From the NCBI GenBank assembly GCA_030043395.1, contig JASHXW010000576.1, positions 1 to 16,247 of the forward strand: a stretch of 16,247 bases of DNA, in the 5' to 3' direction. The DNA is from Streptosporangiaceae bacterium (GTDB lineage Bacteria; Actinomycetota; Actinomycetes; Streptosporangiales; Streptosporangiaceae). How positions within the stretch are numbered: the stretch's first letter is position 1; each line of letters begins with the position of its first letter. The position numbers and the translations under genes were made by a program. Of the stretch, positions 14,594 through 16,247 are shown in pieces. The notes beneath the pieces were generated by a model. That model was given only the letters and a program-made list of their open reading frames with translations. It searched no databases and had not been told where the DNA came from.

Positions 14594-16077
14594 TGCCCGC
14601 AACGCCCGAGCTTGTCGTCCGCAATGCCCTGCTCGCCGATGGCTCAGGCGGGCCGCTGACCAGCGGTGATGTCGCGATCGGCAACGGGGTGATCGTCTCC
14701 GCTGGGTCGGAGCACGTCTCGGCTGGCCCCGCCACGATCGAACTCGATGCGGGCGGGCGGCTCGTGTGCAGCCCGGGCTTCGTCGACGTGCACACGCACG
14801 ACGACGCCGCCCTGATCAAGCATCCCGACTTGGAGTTCAAGGTCGCGCAGGGCTGCACCAGCCTGGTCATCGGCAACTGTGGCTTCAGCGGCTTCCCGGC
14901 GACCGGCGTCGACGACATCGAGTCGGTGGCTGGCTCGGACTGGCCCGACCTCGACGGCTACCGCCAGGCAGTAGCCGCGCGCGGGTTCGCCTGCAATGCC
15001 ATGGCGCTGATCGGGCATAACACGATCCGCGGCCTGACTATCGGCCGGCAGGATCCGCGCGGTGCCGCGGCGGCCGAGATCGCCACGATGCGCGGCCTGG
15101 TACACCGCGCGATGGAGCAAGGCGCATGCGGGCTCTCCACGGGCCTGATCTACCAGCCGGGCAAGTGGGCGCCGACCGAGGAGATCATCGAGCTAGCGGC
15201 TGCCGCTGCGGAGGCCGGGGGCTTGTACGCGAGCCACATGCGAGACGAAGGCAACCACCTGCTCGAGTCGGTCGCCGAGACGGTCCGGATCGGCCGCGAG
15301 TCTGGCTGCACGGTGCACATCTCTCATCACAAGGCCGGTGGCGAGCAGAACTGGGGCAAGGTCGCGGCCTCCCTGGCCTCGGTGGACGAGGCCAACTCGG
15401 CCGGTGCGGACGTGACGCTGGACTTCTACCCCTACACGGCCAGCAGCGGGCCGATGGCCGAGTACATCACCGCGGAGACGGTCACGCAGGAGTGGGCGGA
15501 GCGCAACCAGTTCGCGGTCTGCCCGCCATTCCCCGACTATGCCGGGCGCAGGGTCAGCGCCGTGGCGGCCGACGAGGGAATGGACGTGGCCAGCCTGGTC
15601 CGGAAAGTCCTTCAGGCTCCGGGCGGGAAACGGACGATCTCGATCGGCTTCTCGATGTGCGAGGACGACCTGATCACCAATGTCCGCCATCCCAAGATGA
15701 TGGTCGGCTCGGACGGTGTACCCGACCTTGACGGCCTGCCGCACCCTCGGCTTTACGGAACGTTCCCCAGGGTGTTCGCCCAGTACGTGCGCGGACGTGA
15801 GGTCATTTCCCTGGCCGAGGCCGTTCGGCGGATGACGAGCCTGCCCGCCGAACGGTTCGGCCTGGCAGGGCGAGGCAGGCTGGAGCCCGGGACGATCGCC
15901 GACGTCGTCGTGTTCGATCCGGAAACTATCGCCGACGTGGCAACCTACGAGAACCCCAAGCGCGAGCCGGTCGGCGTGCACTGGGTCGTGGTGAACGGCA
16001 AGCTCACCTACGACCGCGGCCGCCACACAGGCGCCCGTGCCGGCCAGCTGCTCCGCTTCGCCCAGCTGGCTGGCTGA
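14593..16077 (+). CDS. N-acyl-D-amino-acid deacylase (D-aminoacylase), amidohydrolase superfamily
   Basis: Zinc-dependent cytoplasmic hydrolase that removes the acyl group from N-acyl-D-amino acids (or related N-acyl/carbamoyl compounds). It has 494 aa, the family length. Seen: N-terminal beta-sandwich strand, then PGFVDVHTHDD with H67 and H69; C96 (GNCGFSG), the bridging metal ligand peculiar to D-aminoacylases; H215 (SHMRDE); H245 (ISHHK); and catalytic D374 (GSDG). The C-terminal half ends with RLEPGTIADVVVFDPETI and HWVVVNGKLTYD, closing the sandwich domain. H67, H69 and C96 match the numbering I recall for the Alcaligenes enzyme. ATG 14593 is chosen over upstream codons because of the -10 at 14581 and because the upstream frame overlaps the previous gene. 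It converges with the ETF gene, leaving 12 bp. Confidence 0.93.
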   Translation: MPATPELVVRNALLADGSGGPLTSGDVAIGNGVIVSAGSEHVSAGPATIELDAGGRLVCSPGFVDVHTHDDAALIKHPDLEFKVAQGCTSLVIGNCGFSGFPATGVDDIESVAGSDWPDLDGYRQAVAARGFACNAMALIGHNTIRGLTIGRQDPRGAAAAEIATMRGLVHRAMEQGACGLSTGLIYQPGKWAPTEEIIELAAAAAEAGGLYASHMRDEGNHLLESVAETVRIGRESGCTVHISHHKAGGEQNWGKVAASLASVDEANSAGADVTLDFYPYTASSGPMAEYITAETVTQEWAERNQFAVCPPFPDYAGRRVSAVAADEGMDVASLVRKVLQAPGGKRTISIGFSMCEDDLITNVRHPKMMVGSDGVPDLDGLPHPRLYGTFPRVFAQYVRGREVISLAEAVRRMTSLPAERFGLAGRGRLEPGTIADVVVFDPETIADVATYENPKREPVGVHWVVVNGKLTYDRGRHTGARAGQLLRFAQLAG

Positions 16078-16089
16078 CGCTCGACCGCA

Positions 16090-16247
16090 TCAGGATCGGC
16101 GGGCGCGAACGGCTTCTATCAGCGCCGGGATCACCTGGTGCAGGTCGCCGATGACGGCATAGTCGGCCTTGGCGACGATCGGCGCGCCGGAGTCGGTGTT
16201 GATCGCCACGATCGTCTTCGCGCCCTGGCAGCCGGCCATGTGCTGGA
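16090..16247 (-). CDS. etfA: Electron transfer flavoprotein subunit alpha, C-terminal fragment (cut by window edge)
   Basis: Only the last 51 codons are in the window. The peptide contains QHMAGCQGAKTIVAINTD, then APIVAKADYAVIGDL and HQVIPALIEAVRARRS. This is the end of the FAD-binding domain of ETF alpha (family pattern HxxGxxxSxxIVAINxDxxAPIFxxADYxIVGD). ETF passes electrons from acyl-CoA and other dehydrogenases to the quinone pool through ETF:quinone oxidoreductase. The stop is TGA at 16092-16090. One oddity is Cys/Gln (GCQGAK) where GMxxS/A is usual. Family assignment is strong; nothing can be said about the rest of the gene. Confidence 0.88.
   Translation of the reverse strand, partial: QHMAGCQGAKTIVAINTDSGAPIVAKADYAVIGDLHQVIPALIEAVRARRS

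Noticed and set aside
15193..16026. Minus-strand open frame (277 codons) opposite the D-aminoacylase
   Set aside because: The plus strand carries the complete metal-ligand set of a D-aminoacylase.

Overview
The window is high-GC DNA that looks actinobacterial. Reasons: strong G/C at third codon positions, GTG starts, actinobacterial-style cytochrome oxidase genes, and two genes whose -10 hexamer lies 6 nt before the start codon (leaderless mRNA pattern). I cannot name the genus. No tRNA, rRNA, CRISPR array, IS element or phage gene was seen.

Region 1 (1-5694, minus strand) is an aa3-type cytochrome c oxidase operon. In transcription order: a 227-aa membrane-anchored CuA/cupredoxin-like protein with an incomplete copper site; subunit II with a full CuA site; subunit I with two extra N-terminal membrane segments and altered proton-channel residues; subunit III; a 104-aa single-TM protein; and heme O synthase (ctaB, running off the left edge). 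The genes are tightly packed with good Shine-Dalgarno sites, apart from a hairpin-bearing gap after subunit III.

Region 2 (5695-6163) is a 469-bp non-coding divergent control region with inverted and direct repeats and weak promoter-like hexamers. Region 3 (6164-11796, plus strand) is a probable five-gene operon: OmpR-type response regulator, membrane histidine kinase, an unrecognised membrane-anchored protein, a polytopic membrane protein fused to a SCO/SenC copper-chaperone domain, and a CtaG-like oxidase assembly protein. Its layout suggests a two-component system that co-expresses copper-site assembly factors and may control the oxidase operon read away from it.

Region 4 (11797-11991) is a convergent gap holding an 8-bp GC-rich hairpin. 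Region 5 (11992-16247) is unrelated metabolism: a DUF2332 protein (minus), a PLP-dependent D-amino acid dehydratase/aldolase-like enzyme and an N-acyl-D-amino-acid deacylase (both plus, both apparently leaderless), and the C-terminal end of an electron transfer flavoprotein alpha subunit (minus, cut by the right edge). The deacylase and the D-amino acid enzyme make a plausible two-step route for using N-acyl-D-amino acids.

The most unusual part is the oxidase and assembly block: a non-canonical subunit I, an extra CuA-like protein, a membrane-SCO fusion and a dedicated two-component system in one locus.
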